Assembly (NCBI GenBank): GCA_035291605.1
Contig: DATDRS010000042.1
Coordinates: 1-16,162 of the forward strand
Origin: DATDRS01 sp035291605
GTDB lineage: Bacteria > Chloroflexota > Anaerolineae > Anaerolineales > UBA6663
DNA: 16,162 nucleotides
Direction: 5' to 3'
Shown one piece after another: positions 7,211-13,732 of the stretch. A model generated the notes under the pieces. The model had not been told where the DNA came from. It did not search any database and saw nothing but the letters and a program-made list of their open reading frames with translations. Each line of letters starts with the position of its first letter. Position 1 is the first letter of the stretch. The position numbers were made by a program, and so were the translations under genes.

Positions 7211-7255
7211 TAGCGAGACGCCGACACGGTTCACCAGGCATAGGATCACCTTGCG

Positions 7256-8005
7256 ATGAGGAACAGCCTTTTGACGGATCTGCCGGAGGATATCCTCGAC
7301 GGCCTGAAGCGGCTTGCCCGGCCTCAACCACTGATCTCACTGCTGAACTACTACAAGGGAGTCCCCATTTCTTATGAGGCCTCCCTGCGACGGTTTGACC
7401 TGAACACGGCGACGTTGAGCGTCCACAAGCATCAAGCCGTGTGCCTCGCGCTGGAGGGCCAGACCTGCCTTCAAAGCAAACCGCTGTCGCTCGCCGTCCA
7501 GGCCAGCGTGGTGGCGGTGGATGTGGGGGCCGGCACAGCCCGGTTGGCGAACTTCAGACCGGCGGCTTATACCACCGGGCGGAGGCTGGCGGTCAAGCCC
7601 AACCCGGATCAGCCGGTGGAGGTCGAGATACTCGCTCAAAACTGGACCGTGCACGGCCGATTGGAAGCCATCTCGTTAGTGAGCATCGGCATCTATCTGC
7701 CCGCTTCCGAAATCTTTTTCGAACCTGTGATCGTCTTGCGGGAGGACGCAGACCTGCGCCTGCGCCTGCGCCTCCCCGGCGCAGAAGAGCCGGTCGAATT
7801 AGCCGGAACGGTTTCATACGGCTTGCCTCAGCAAAGCGACTACGCCTTGCGCGTCAAGCCGGCAGATGAGGCCAACGCGCTAAAGGCCATCCAGAGCTAC
7901 ATTCTGCACCGGCATGAGGCGGCTGCGCAAGAATTAGACATAGTTTACGAGCAGATGCGTCATTCGCCGCCCCTCGCCGATCCGAGCGCCCCGGCGACTT
8001 CGTGA
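7256..8005 (+). CDS. PilZ-like / YcgR-type domain protein, degenerate
   Basis: 249-residue soluble protein without signal peptide or membrane helix. Residues ~24-105 resemble the N-terminal beta domain of YcgR-type proteins (a GVPISYEASLRRF start and alternating hydrophobic strands). Residues ~107-215 have the outline of a PilZ barrel: GRRLAVKPNPDQPVEVEI where PilZ has RRxxR, then RLEAISLVSIGIYLP where it has DxSxxG. Both c-di-GMP-binding motifs are degraded (second Arg to Lys; Asp and Ser positions read Ser and Val), so nucleotide binding is doubtful. Such proteins usually act in motility or envelope control; the target is unknown. Its TGA directly abuts the methyltransferase ATG, suggesting coupled translation. 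The fold assignment rests on pattern only and could be wrong. Confidence 0.5.
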   Translation: MRNSLLTDLPEDILDGLKRLARPQPLISLLNYYKGVPISYEASLRRFDLNTATLSVHKHQAVCLALEGQTCLQSKPLSLAVQASVVAVDVGAGTARLANFRPAAYTTGRRLAVKPNPDQPVEVEILAQNWTVHGRLEAISLVSIGIYLPASEIFFEPVIVLREDADLRLRLRLPGAEEPVELAGTVSYGLPQQSDYALRVKPADEANALKAIQSYILHRHEAAAQELDIVYEQMRHSPPLADPSAPATS

Positions 8006-8629
8006 ATGTCATTCGTTGACTACTTCACCCGCGTCCAGGCTTCTTCTGGCTGGGCGCGCATTCTCACCTCATTCACGCGCTTTGTGAGTCCCCAGCCGGG
8101 GCAGCGCGCGCTCGACGTGGGGTGCGGCCCCGGCGCGCTCACTCGCCGCCTGGCGCAACTGGGCTGCGAGGCTCACGGAGTGGACGCGGAGCCTGCGATG
8201 ATCGCACAGGCTGCCGAACTCGCCCGCGCCCAGCCGGGCGCGCACTTCCGCGTAGGGGACGCGCTTTCCCTGCCCTTTGCGGATTCCGAGTTTGACCTCG
8301 CGACCGCCACCAATGTGATCTTCTTGATCCCCGACCCCGCCGCCGGACTGGAAGAGATGACACGGGTTTGTCGTTCAGGCGGGATCGTCGCGATGCTCAA
8401 CCCCTCGCCCAAACTCTCGCGCGCCTCAGCGCAGGCTTACGCCGAAGCCCTGGGGCTGACGGACTTCAACGCCTTCAGCCTGACGAATTGGGGCACAGTT
8501 GCCGAGAGCAACCACCGCTTCACCCCAGAAACTATCGAGGCGCTGTTCACCCAGGCCGGGTTGCAGACTCTGGAGATCGTCGAGAAGGCCGGGCCGGGGT
8601 TGGCGCTGTTTGCGAAAGCCCAAAAGTGA
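8006..8629 (+). CDS. Class I SAM-dependent methyltransferase (Methyltransf_11 / UbiE-like)
   Basis: 207 residues with a standard Rossmann methyltransferase core: motif I ALDVGCGPGALTRRL (residues 35-49), acidic Asp60 at the end of strand 2 (AHGVDAEPAMI), the GDALSLPF stretch near 84-91, and motif IV/post I wording FDLATATNVIFLIPDP. A late RSGGIVAMLNPS strand completes the fold. It resembles small-molecule methyltransferases of the UbiE type, but the substrate cannot be read from the sequence. The start codon touches the stop of the PilZ-like gene (TGAATG), so the two are probably co-translated. An inverted repeat begins about 12 nt after its stop and runs to the coaBC start. Confidence 0.9.
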   Translation: MSFVDYFTRVQASSGWARILTSFTRFVSPQPGQRALDVGCGPGALTRRLAQLGCEAHGVDAEPAMIAQAAELARAQPGAHFRVGDALSLPFADSEFDLATATNVIFLIPDPAAGLEEMTRVCRSGGIVAMLNPSPKLSRASAQAYAEALGLTDFNAFSLTNWGTVAESNHRFTPETIEALFTQAGLQTLEIVEKAGPGLALFAKAQK

Positions 8630-8641
8630 TTTCTGATTTAT

Positions 8642-8691
8642 GATTGTTGATGGCTGACTGATGATTAATCAGCAATCAGCAATCGACAATC
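8642..8691. repeat. 50-bp imperfect inverted repeat before coaBC
   Basis: Arms 8642-8663 and 8670-8691 match at 18 of 22 positions as inverted copies, around the palindromic centre ATTAAT. The arms are built from repeated GATTG/CAATC words (heptad-like). It ends 4 nt before the coaBC ATG and occupies the place where a ribosome-binding site should be. Confidence 0.75.
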
Positions 8692-8695
8692 CAAA

Positions 8696-9907
8696 ATGGA
8701 ACCTGTCCCCCTCCTCCGCCACAAACGCATCCTGCTCGGCGTCACCGGCTCGATTGCAGCGTATAAATCGGCTGACCTGGCCAGCAAGCTCACGCAGGCC
8801 GGGGCCGAGGTCGGCGCGATCCTCACCGAGGCGGCGACGAAGTTCATCACGCCGCTCACCTTTCAATCGGTCACCGGCCACACTGCCTATGCCGATCTGT
8901 GGGGCGCAGACGCGCACGTGATTCACGTGGGGCTGGCCGAACGCGCCGACTTGCTCGTGATCGCCCCGGCCACCGCCGGCACCATCGCCAAGCTCGCGCA
9001 TGGCCTCGCCGACAACCTGCTCACGGTTACCGCGCTCGCCGCGCGCTGTCCCCTCCTCGTCGCGCCCGCAATGGACGGCGGGATGTTCGAGCATCCGGCT
9101 ACGCAGGCGAACCTCAAAACGCTTGGCGAGCGGGGCGTGACAATCCTCGGCCCGGCCGAAGGCCGCATGGCTTCGGGGCTGGTCGGGCGCGGGCGAATGG
9201 CCGAGCCGGAAGAGATCCTCGGATGCATCCGCCTCGCGCTTGGGCGCAACGGGCCGCTCAGGGGGCGCAAGGTCGTCGTCACGGCGGGCGGCACGCAGGA
9301 GCCGATTGACCCGGTGCGTTACATCTCCAACCGCTCGTCGGGCAAGCAGGGTTTCGCCCTCGCGCAGGCCGCGCTCGACCGGGGCGCAGAAGTGACCCTG
9401 ATTGCCGGGCCGGTGGCCCTCACCACGCCGGTGGGCGCGCGCCGCGTGGACGTGACCACCACGGCCGAGATGGCCGGGGCCGCGCTGTCGGCGTGCGCCG
9501 ACGCGCATGTGCTCATCATGGCGGCGGCGGTCGCCGACTTCCGCCCGGCGCGCGTGGCCGACCAGAAGCTCAAGAAGACGGCTGTGCCGCAGGTAGAACT
9601 GGAAAAGACGCTGGACATCCTCGCAGCCGTGGCGGAGCAGCGCGAGGCGGCGCGCAAGCCGGAGGTGGTGGTGGGCTTCGCCGCCGAGAGCCAGAACCTG
9701 ATCGAGAACGCGCGCGAGAAGGTCCTGCGCAAGCGCCTCTCGCTCATCGTCGCCAACGATATCTCGGCCCGGGACGCCGGGTTTGCGGTGGACACGAACC
9801 GTGTGACGGTGATTGACGCGGGCGGCGGCGTGGAGCAGCTGCCGTTGATGACCAAGGCCCAGGTGGCGGACGTGGTGTTGGAACGGATTGAGAAGTTATT
9901 AGCGTGA
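8696..9907 (+). CDS. coaBC: Bifunctional phosphopantothenoylcysteine decarboxylase / phosphopantothenate-cysteine ligase (CoaBC, Dfp)
   Basis: Two steps of CoA synthesis in one 403-residue chain: the C-terminal CoaB ligates cysteine to phosphopantothenate and the N-terminal FMN-dependent CoaC decarboxylates the product to phosphopantetheine. CoaC shows GVTGSIAAYK, catalytic His77 (HVGLAERADL), and APATAGTIAKLAHGLADNLL. CoaB shows VTAGGTQEPIDPVRYISNRSSGKQG with Asn212, AAAVADFRP, KLKK and VVGFAAES. Numbering runs +2 against E. coli Dfp at His75, Asn125, Cys158 and Asn210. On that register the conserved Asn of PAMN is Asp127 (PAMDGGMF) and the Cys of ACGDxGxGRM is Ser160 (MASGLVGRGRM). The gene therefore encodes a clear CoaBC with an altered decarboxylase site. 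No Shine-Dalgarno precedes the ATG; the FecR-domain gene follows after 12 nt. Confidence 0.96.
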   Translation: MEPVPLLRHKRILLGVTGSIAAYKSADLASKLTQAGAEVGAILTEAATKFITPLTFQSVTGHTAYADLWGADAHVIHVGLAERADLLVIAPATAGTIAKLAHGLADNLLTVTALAARCPLLVAPAMDGGMFEHPATQANLKTLGERGVTILGPAEGRMASGLVGRGRMAEPEEILGCIRLALGRNGPLRGRKVVVTAGGTQEPIDPVRYISNRSSGKQGFALAQAALDRGAEVTLIAGPVALTTPVGARRVDVTTTAEMAGAALSACADAHVLIMAAAVADFRPARVADQKLKKTAVPQVELEKTLDILAAVAEQREAARKPEVVVGFAAESQNLIENAREKVLRKRLSLIVANDISARDAGFAVDTNRVTVIDAGGGVEQLPLMTKAQVADVVLERIEKLLA

Positions 9908-9919
9908 CGGGAGATATAA

Positions 9920-11326
9920 ATGCTTCGCAAGTCAAGGGTTAGTCTGCTGATTCTATTGTCCATCGTGATTACAGCGTGCGGAGGCGAGTCAACCTCCACC
10001 ACGACCGGAAACAATGCCCAACCCGGCCTGACGCCCGGCGCGCCGGCCACATTCCTGCCGGACGCCTCGGCCACGCGCTCGGCGCAGCTCTCCGAATTGC
10101 AGAAGACGGTCCAGGCCCGGGGCCAGGCCGACGCCGAGTGGCAGTCGGCCGCCGAGGGTGAGACGATTGGCGCAGGGGGCGGCGCGAAGACGGGGGACGA
10201 GGCTCGCGTAAAAATTGACATCACGGATGGGACCATCCTGCGCCTGGCCCCGAACACGGAGTTCAAGCTGGAAGCCCTCTCGCCGCAGCCCACCGATCCG
10301 GTGACGAAGTTTTCGCTGGCCGCCGGGAAAGTCTGGACGATGGTCACAGGCCTGGGCAACGGGTCGTTTGAGATCGAGGCGCCCGCGGGCGTGGCGACGG
10401 TGCGCGGCTCGTTCATGGGCACGGCCTACTTCCCCGCGGCCGAGCATTTCATCGTCACCTGCCTCGAAGGCGCGTGCCGCCTGGCCGGGCAGAGCGGCCG
10501 GTTCACCGATCTCGTCACCGGGCAGCAGTCTGAAATCCGGGGGATCGGGAACGACCCCTCACCTGCGCAGCCGATTGATCCCGCCGAATTGCGAGACTGG
10601 GGCGCCAACTTCCCCGAAGCGCTCCAGTATGTCGCCCTCGTCACGCCGGGGCCGACCTCGACCCCCACGCCGCCCTCGCCCGTCGGCGGCGGGCAGACGG
10701 CCTGCGACCATCCCTACTTCCCTCTGCGGAGCGGCGCGACCTGGAATTACTCCACCGAAAGCGGCCCCACCATCTGGACGGTGGGTAACGTGTCGGGCGA
10801 CGCGAACAGCGCGACGGCTGAAATAACCTTCGCTTTCGGCTCAGGGCAGGTCACCTGGCACTTCCAGTGCAACACCGACGGTATCGCCTCCTACGACTTC
10901 GGCGTGATCAGCTCCGGCGAGTTGGGGCAGTTTGCCGTGCTGAACGTCACAAGCGCTTCGGGCGTCTTCCTCCCCGCCGCCGAATTGCTTGTCCCCGGCT
11001 ATACCTGGAACAACGACTACACCACCGAGATTGAGTTCGGCGTGGGAGACCAGACGGCCAGCGGGACGAGCGCGCGTTCCGATCAGTTTTCGGTGACCGG
11101 CGCGGAACCCGTCGCCGTGGGCGGCCAGACTTTCGACGGCCTGCAACTCTCGCGCAGCGGGACCTCCAGCACCCAGGTGGTCGTCCAGGGAGTGAGCGCC
11201 CCGCCCATCCAGATGTCCGATAGCGGGACGCTCGCCCTGGCGCGCGGCGTGGGCATCGTGCAGACGACCAGTCAAACCGAGGGTTTCTCCTCGCACAGCG
11301 AACTATTGAGTTACAGCGTCCCATAA
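9920..11326 (+). CDS. FecR-domain lipoprotein
   Basis: 468 residues with a lipoprotein signal peptide: positive MLRKSR, hydrophobic core, and the lipobox VITAC with acylated Cys20. After a low-complexity stretch, residues ~75-205 form a FecR-like beta domain (GDEARVKIDITDGTILRLAPNTEFKLE; FEIEAPAGVATVRGSFMGTAY). A Pro/Thr linker (TPGPTSTPTPPSP) at about 242-254 leads to a ~210-residue beta-rich C-terminal domain starting at GGGQTACDHPYFPLRSGATWNY, which I do not recognise. It should be anchored on the outer face of the cytoplasmic membrane. There is no neighbouring ECF sigma factor, so a TonB-type FecR signalling role is not indicated; scaffold or wall-associated roles are possible. GGGAG before the ATG is a good ribosome-binding site. 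Stands 12 nt after coaBC. Confidence 0.88.
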   Translation: MLRKSRVSLLILLSIVITACGGESTSTTTGNNAQPGLTPGAPATFLPDASATRSAQLSELQKTVQARGQADAEWQSAAEGETIGAGGGAKTGDEARVKIDITDGTILRLAPNTEFKLEALSPQPTDPVTKFSLAAGKVWTMVTGLGNGSFEIEAPAGVATVRGSFMGTAYFPAAEHFIVTCLEGACRLAGQSGRFTDLVTGQQSEIRGIGNDPSPAQPIDPAELRDWGANFPEALQYVALVTPGPTSTPTPPSPVGGGQTACDHPYFPLRSGATWNYSTESGPTIWTVGNVSGDANSATAEITFAFGSGQVTWHFQCNTDGIASYDFGVISSGELGQFAVLNVTSASGVFLPAAELLVPGYTWNNDYTTEIEFGVGDQTASGTSARSDQFSVTGAEPVAVGGQTFDGLQLSRSGTSSTQVVVQGVSAPPIQMSDSGTLALARGVGIVQTTSQTEGFSSHSELLSYSVP

Positions 11327-11347
11327 TCTCCAATCTCTAATCTCCAA
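11325..11347. repeat. AATCTCC junction repeat before the P1 peptidase gene
   Basis: AATCTCC, AATCTCT and AATCTCC occur in tandem from 11325, starting within the FecR gene stop codon. The first 14 nt are identical to 3579-3592 inside panE. The repeat fills most of the 37-nt gap; no Shine-Dalgarno is seen before the next start. Confidence 0.7.
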
Positions 11348-11363
11348 GTGACTCATTGACCCA

Positions 11364-12398
11364 ATGGCCCAATTCCTCAACTCCATCACCGACGTCCCGG
11401 GCATCAAGGTGGGCCACGCGCATGACGCGGAGGCGGTGACCGGCTGCACGGTCATTTTGTGTGACGGCCCTTCCGGGGCGGGGGCGGTGGGCGGTGTGGA
11501 TCAGCGCGGGGGCGCGCCGGGCACGCGCGAGACTGACCCGCTCCATCCCATGCACCTCGTCCAGAAAGCACATGCCATTGTCCTTTCGGGCGGCTCCGCC
11601 TTCGGCCTGGACGCGGCCTCGGGGGTGGTGAAGTGGCTCGAAGAGCGCGGGGTGGGGTTCGATGCCCGCGTGGCGAGAGTCCCCATCGTCCCTGCCGCTA
11701 TCCTGTTTGACTTAGGCATTGGCCGCGCGGACGTGCGCCCGGACGCGGCGATGGGTTACCGCGCCTGTCAGAACGCCTCAGCCGACCGCCCGGCGGAAGG
11801 CAACGCCGGGGCCGGGATGGGGTGCACGGTGGGAAAAATCCTCGGGCCGGGGCAGGGGATTAAGTCCGGGATCGGTACGGCGAGCGTGGATTTGGGCAGG
11901 GGCGCGGTCGTCGGGGCCATCATGGCGGTCAACGCCTTCGGGGACGTGCTGGAAAACGGGAAGATCATCGCCGGGGCACGCTCGAAGCGCGCCGAGCAGG
12001 CCCGCGCTGGCGAGCCGGACTACTTCGCCGACACGCTGGCGGTGATGAAGTCGCTCGCGGGCCAGCAGGCGCTGGGGTTCGCGCGGCGCGCCGACCATCC
12101 GGAAGGGGGCCAAGACACGGTGATTGGCGTGGTGGCGACAAACGCCAATCTAACGAAGGAAGAAGTCAACAAGGTCGCGCAGATGGCGCACGACGGGCTG
12201 GCGCGGGTGATCCGCCCGGCGCACACCATGCTCGACGGCGACACACTTTTTGCGCTGGCGACCGGCGAGATGAGCGTGGACGTGAACATCGTGGGGGCCT
12301 ACGCGGCGGAGGTGACAGCGCAGGCCATCCTGAACGGCGTGCGCGCAGCGGAGAGCCTGGCCGGGTGGCCCTCTATTAAGAGTCTGTCAACGAACTGA
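11364..12398 (+). CDS. P1 family peptidase (DmpA/BapA-type, Ntn-like aminopeptidase)
   Basis: 344 residues covering the whole family: ITDVPGIKVGHAHD at the N-terminus, the TGCTVILCDG strand, VLSGGSAFGLDAASGVVKWLEERGVGF, GNAGAGMGCTVGKI, and near the C-terminus TNANLTKEEVNKVAQMAHDGLARVIRPAHTMLDGDTLFALATG. Known members self-cleave before a Ser or Thr that becomes the N-terminal nucleophile, and release N-terminal residues from peptides, amides or beta-peptides. Here the predicted cleavage is before Thr252 (GGQDTVIGVVATNA), close to Ser250 of DmpA, but the preceding residue is Asp instead of the DmpA Gly. No signal peptide, so cytoplasmic. The substrate is unknown. No ribosome-binding site is visible; the upstream gap is filled by a repeat. 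The DUF4446 gene begins 17 nt downstream. Confidence 0.92.
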   Translation: MAQFLNSITDVPGIKVGHAHDAEAVTGCTVILCDGPSGAGAVGGVDQRGGAPGTRETDPLHPMHLVQKAHAIVLSGGSAFGLDAASGVVKWLEERGVGFDARVARVPIVPAAILFDLGIGRADVRPDAAMGYRACQNASADRPAEGNAGAGMGCTVGKILGPGQGIKSGIGTASVDLGRGAVVGAIMAVNAFGDVLENGKIIAGARSKRAEQARAGEPDYFADTLAVMKSLAGQQALGFARRADHPEGGQDTVIGVVATNANLTKEEVNKVAQMAHDGLARVIRPAHTMLDGDTLFALATGEMSVDVNIVGAYAAEVTAQAILNGVRAAESLAGWPSIKSLSTN

Positions 12399-12415
12399 AC
12401 GGATGGGAGAGAGAG

Positions 12416-12856
12416 ATGCTTGAGCTTTGGACAGCCTACGGGTTCTATCTCTGGATGCTGACGACTGCTTTGGCCGTGATCGCGCTGGCGTGGCTGGCGT
12501 GGAACACGTTCAGCCCGCAGCCAGAGCCTGAGGTCGGCGACCAACCGGACACAAACACTCTGGACGACCTGGAGGCGCGAGTGAGCACGCTCATCGAGGC
12601 GGCCCCGCACATGCAGGCCACGCTTGGGCGCGCGCTTCAGTTCTTCGGTCTGATGCGCTATACAGACCCCACGGGAGCGCAGGCCTTCGCGCTCGCGGTC
12701 GCCAACGCGCGTGGGGACGGCTTCGTCGTCTCCAGCAGCGTGCGCGGCGGCCTGACTGCCAAGCCCATCGCTGCGTGGGGAGCGCAGGTGGCGCTCAGCG
12801 TGGAGGAGCAGAGCGCGATCCAGCACGCGCTCAGGCAGAGAGACCAGTTGACATAG
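12416..12856 (+). CDS. DUF4446 family protein, single-pass membrane
   Basis: 146 residues. One N-terminal membrane helix (about 8-30, FYLWMLTTALAVIALAWLAW) is followed by a charged linker and a helical stretch (LDDLEARVSTLIEAAPHMQATLGRAL). A compact C-terminal domain reads FFGLMRYTDPTGAQAFALAVANARGDGFVVSSSVRGGLTAKPI, the typical DUF4446 pattern of a ~150-residue protein with a V-R-[YF]-[NDT] strand, serine-rich turn and late K-P-I, ending in an acidic LS.EEQ.AI helix. The function of the family is not known. The start is supported by GGGAGAGAG just before ATG. It follows the peptidase gene closely, and a separate promoter for the bactofilin starts 21 nt after its stop. Confidence 0.78.
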   Translation: MLELWTAYGFYLWMLTTALAVIALAWLAWNTFSPQPEPEVGDQPDTNTLDDLEARVSTLIEAAPHMQATLGRALQFFGLMRYTDPTGAQAFALAVANARGDGFVVSSSVRGGLTAKPIAAWGAQVALSVEEQSAIQHALRQRDQLT

Positions 12857-12877
12857 AACATCTGTTTTGGTCGGCAT

Positions 12878-12905
12878 TTGACAAGCCCCCTCAACGTGTT
12901 ACACT
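12878..12905 (+). promoter_or_regulatory. Sigma70-type promoter for the bactofilin gene
   Basis: A perfect TTGACA at 12878-12883, a 16-nt spacer, and TACACT at 12900-12905 preceded by TG one base away (extended -10). The start would lie near 12912, leaving a ~47-nt leader with AGGAGG at 12917-12922 and again at 12949-12954. Confidence 0.7.
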
Positions 12906-12958
12906 TCGCCCCCAGCAGGAGGCACGCAAGTAGTACCGCGTTCCTATGAGGAGGACAG

Positions 12959-13501
12959 ATGTTTACAATCAGACCTGCATCGAAGAACGGCCACAAGAAC
13001 GCGAACGGCAGTGGCCACAGTAGCAATGGGAACGGAAACGGCCATGGCCTGCTAGGCAACGGTCATGGCCACAAGAATGGGAATGGCGCGCAAGCGGGCA
13101 ACGGGCACGGCAAACAACTTGAGAGCGTGCTCGGGCCGGGGATTCACTTCAAGGGGACGCTGACGGGCGCGGGAGGGGTCCGTATTGAGGGGGGGTTCGA
13201 CGGCGTAATCACGCTCACCGGGCCGCTGGTGATCACCGATGGGGCTAAGGTCACCGCCGAAATCCGGGCCAGCGCCGTATCCGTCGCCGGGCACCTCAAA
13301 GGCAACATCACCGCCGCGAAGGTGGAAATCCTCTCGACCGGGCGGGTGTGGGGGGATCTGGTGACGACGGCTTTCGCCACCGAAGAAGGGGCCTTCCTGC
13401 GCGGGCAGGTGACGATGGAGGACGAGATGACCCCGCCGCCCCCAGAGACTGCCGCGGTAACTCAGCCCCACATACCAGTTGGGGAGCTGCAGGAAGTCTA
13501 A
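12959..13501 (+). CDS. Bactofilin (polymer-forming cytoskeletal protein)
   Basis: 180 residues. The central ~100 residues (about 54-153) carry the bactofilin right-handed beta-helix repeat: HFKGTLTGAGGVRIEGGFDGVI, then TGPLVITDGAKVTAEIRASAVSVAGHLKGNITA, then KVEILSTGRVWGDLVTTAFATEEGAFLRGQV. Such proteins polymerise without nucleotide and act as scaffolds at the membrane or pole. The N-terminal ~50 residues are almost wholly Asn, Gly, His and Lys, with NGHG/NGNG motifs; the C-terminal tail is Pro-rich and disordered. Bactofilins usually have disordered tails, but this composition is unusual. The start is firm: AGGAGG lies 4 nt before ATG. It has its own promoter and an intrinsic terminator, so it is probably monocistronic. 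Confidence 0.95.
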   Translation: MFTIRPASKNGHKNANGSGHSSNGNGNGHGLLGNGHGHKNGNGAQAGNGHGKQLESVLGPGIHFKGTLTGAGGVRIEGGFDGVITLTGPLVITDGAKVTAEIRASAVSVAGHLKGNITAAKVEILSTGRVWGDLVTTAFATEEGAFLRGQVTMEDEMTPPPPETAAVTQPHIPVGELQEV

Positions 13502-13539
13502 ACCAGTTTTTGTAAGAAAATTCTGTTCTGACGAGCCAG

Positions 13540-13573
13540 GAAACCCGTTTTCTGCGAGAAAACGGGTTTCTTT
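13540..13573 (+). terminator. Intrinsic terminator of the bactofilin gene
   Basis: A perfect 14-bp stem, GAAACCCGTTTTCT (13540-13553) with its complement 13557-13570, a GCG loop and TTT immediately after. It lies 38 nt past the bactofilin stop, in the gap between convergent genes. The U-tract follows the plus-strand stem, so it mainly serves that strand. Confidence 0.88.
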
Positions 13574-13631
13574 GCGAGTCTGTCGCGTGTATGGGGGCAA
13601 AACGTCACTGCCAGGGGAGCAATCTCCCAGG

Positions 13632-13649
13632 TGGAGAGCTCACTCTCCA
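13632..13649. other. Small hairpin in the convergent gap
   Basis: TGGAGAG and CTCTCCA (7 bp) flank a CTCA loop. It lies past the stop of the minus-strand helicase and could help end that transcript, but neither strand shows a T-run. Nothing else of note is seen between 13574 and 13732. Confidence 0.3.
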
Positions 13650-13732
13650 GCACGCCCTGCTTCTTTTCTCAATGCGATATGGCTGCAACAGCGCTTCCGC
13701 CGGAATACCACGCCCCACGTGAAGTTGCCGGA

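Noticed and set aside
7239..7251. AGGATCACCTT resembling the 3' end of 16S rRNA
   Set aside because: No other rRNA sequence nearby; a short chance match just before the PilZ-like start.
9920..11326. FecR-type ECF sigma signalling system
   Set aside because: The FecR-like domain is in a secreted lipoprotein without a sigma factor or TonB receptor nearby.
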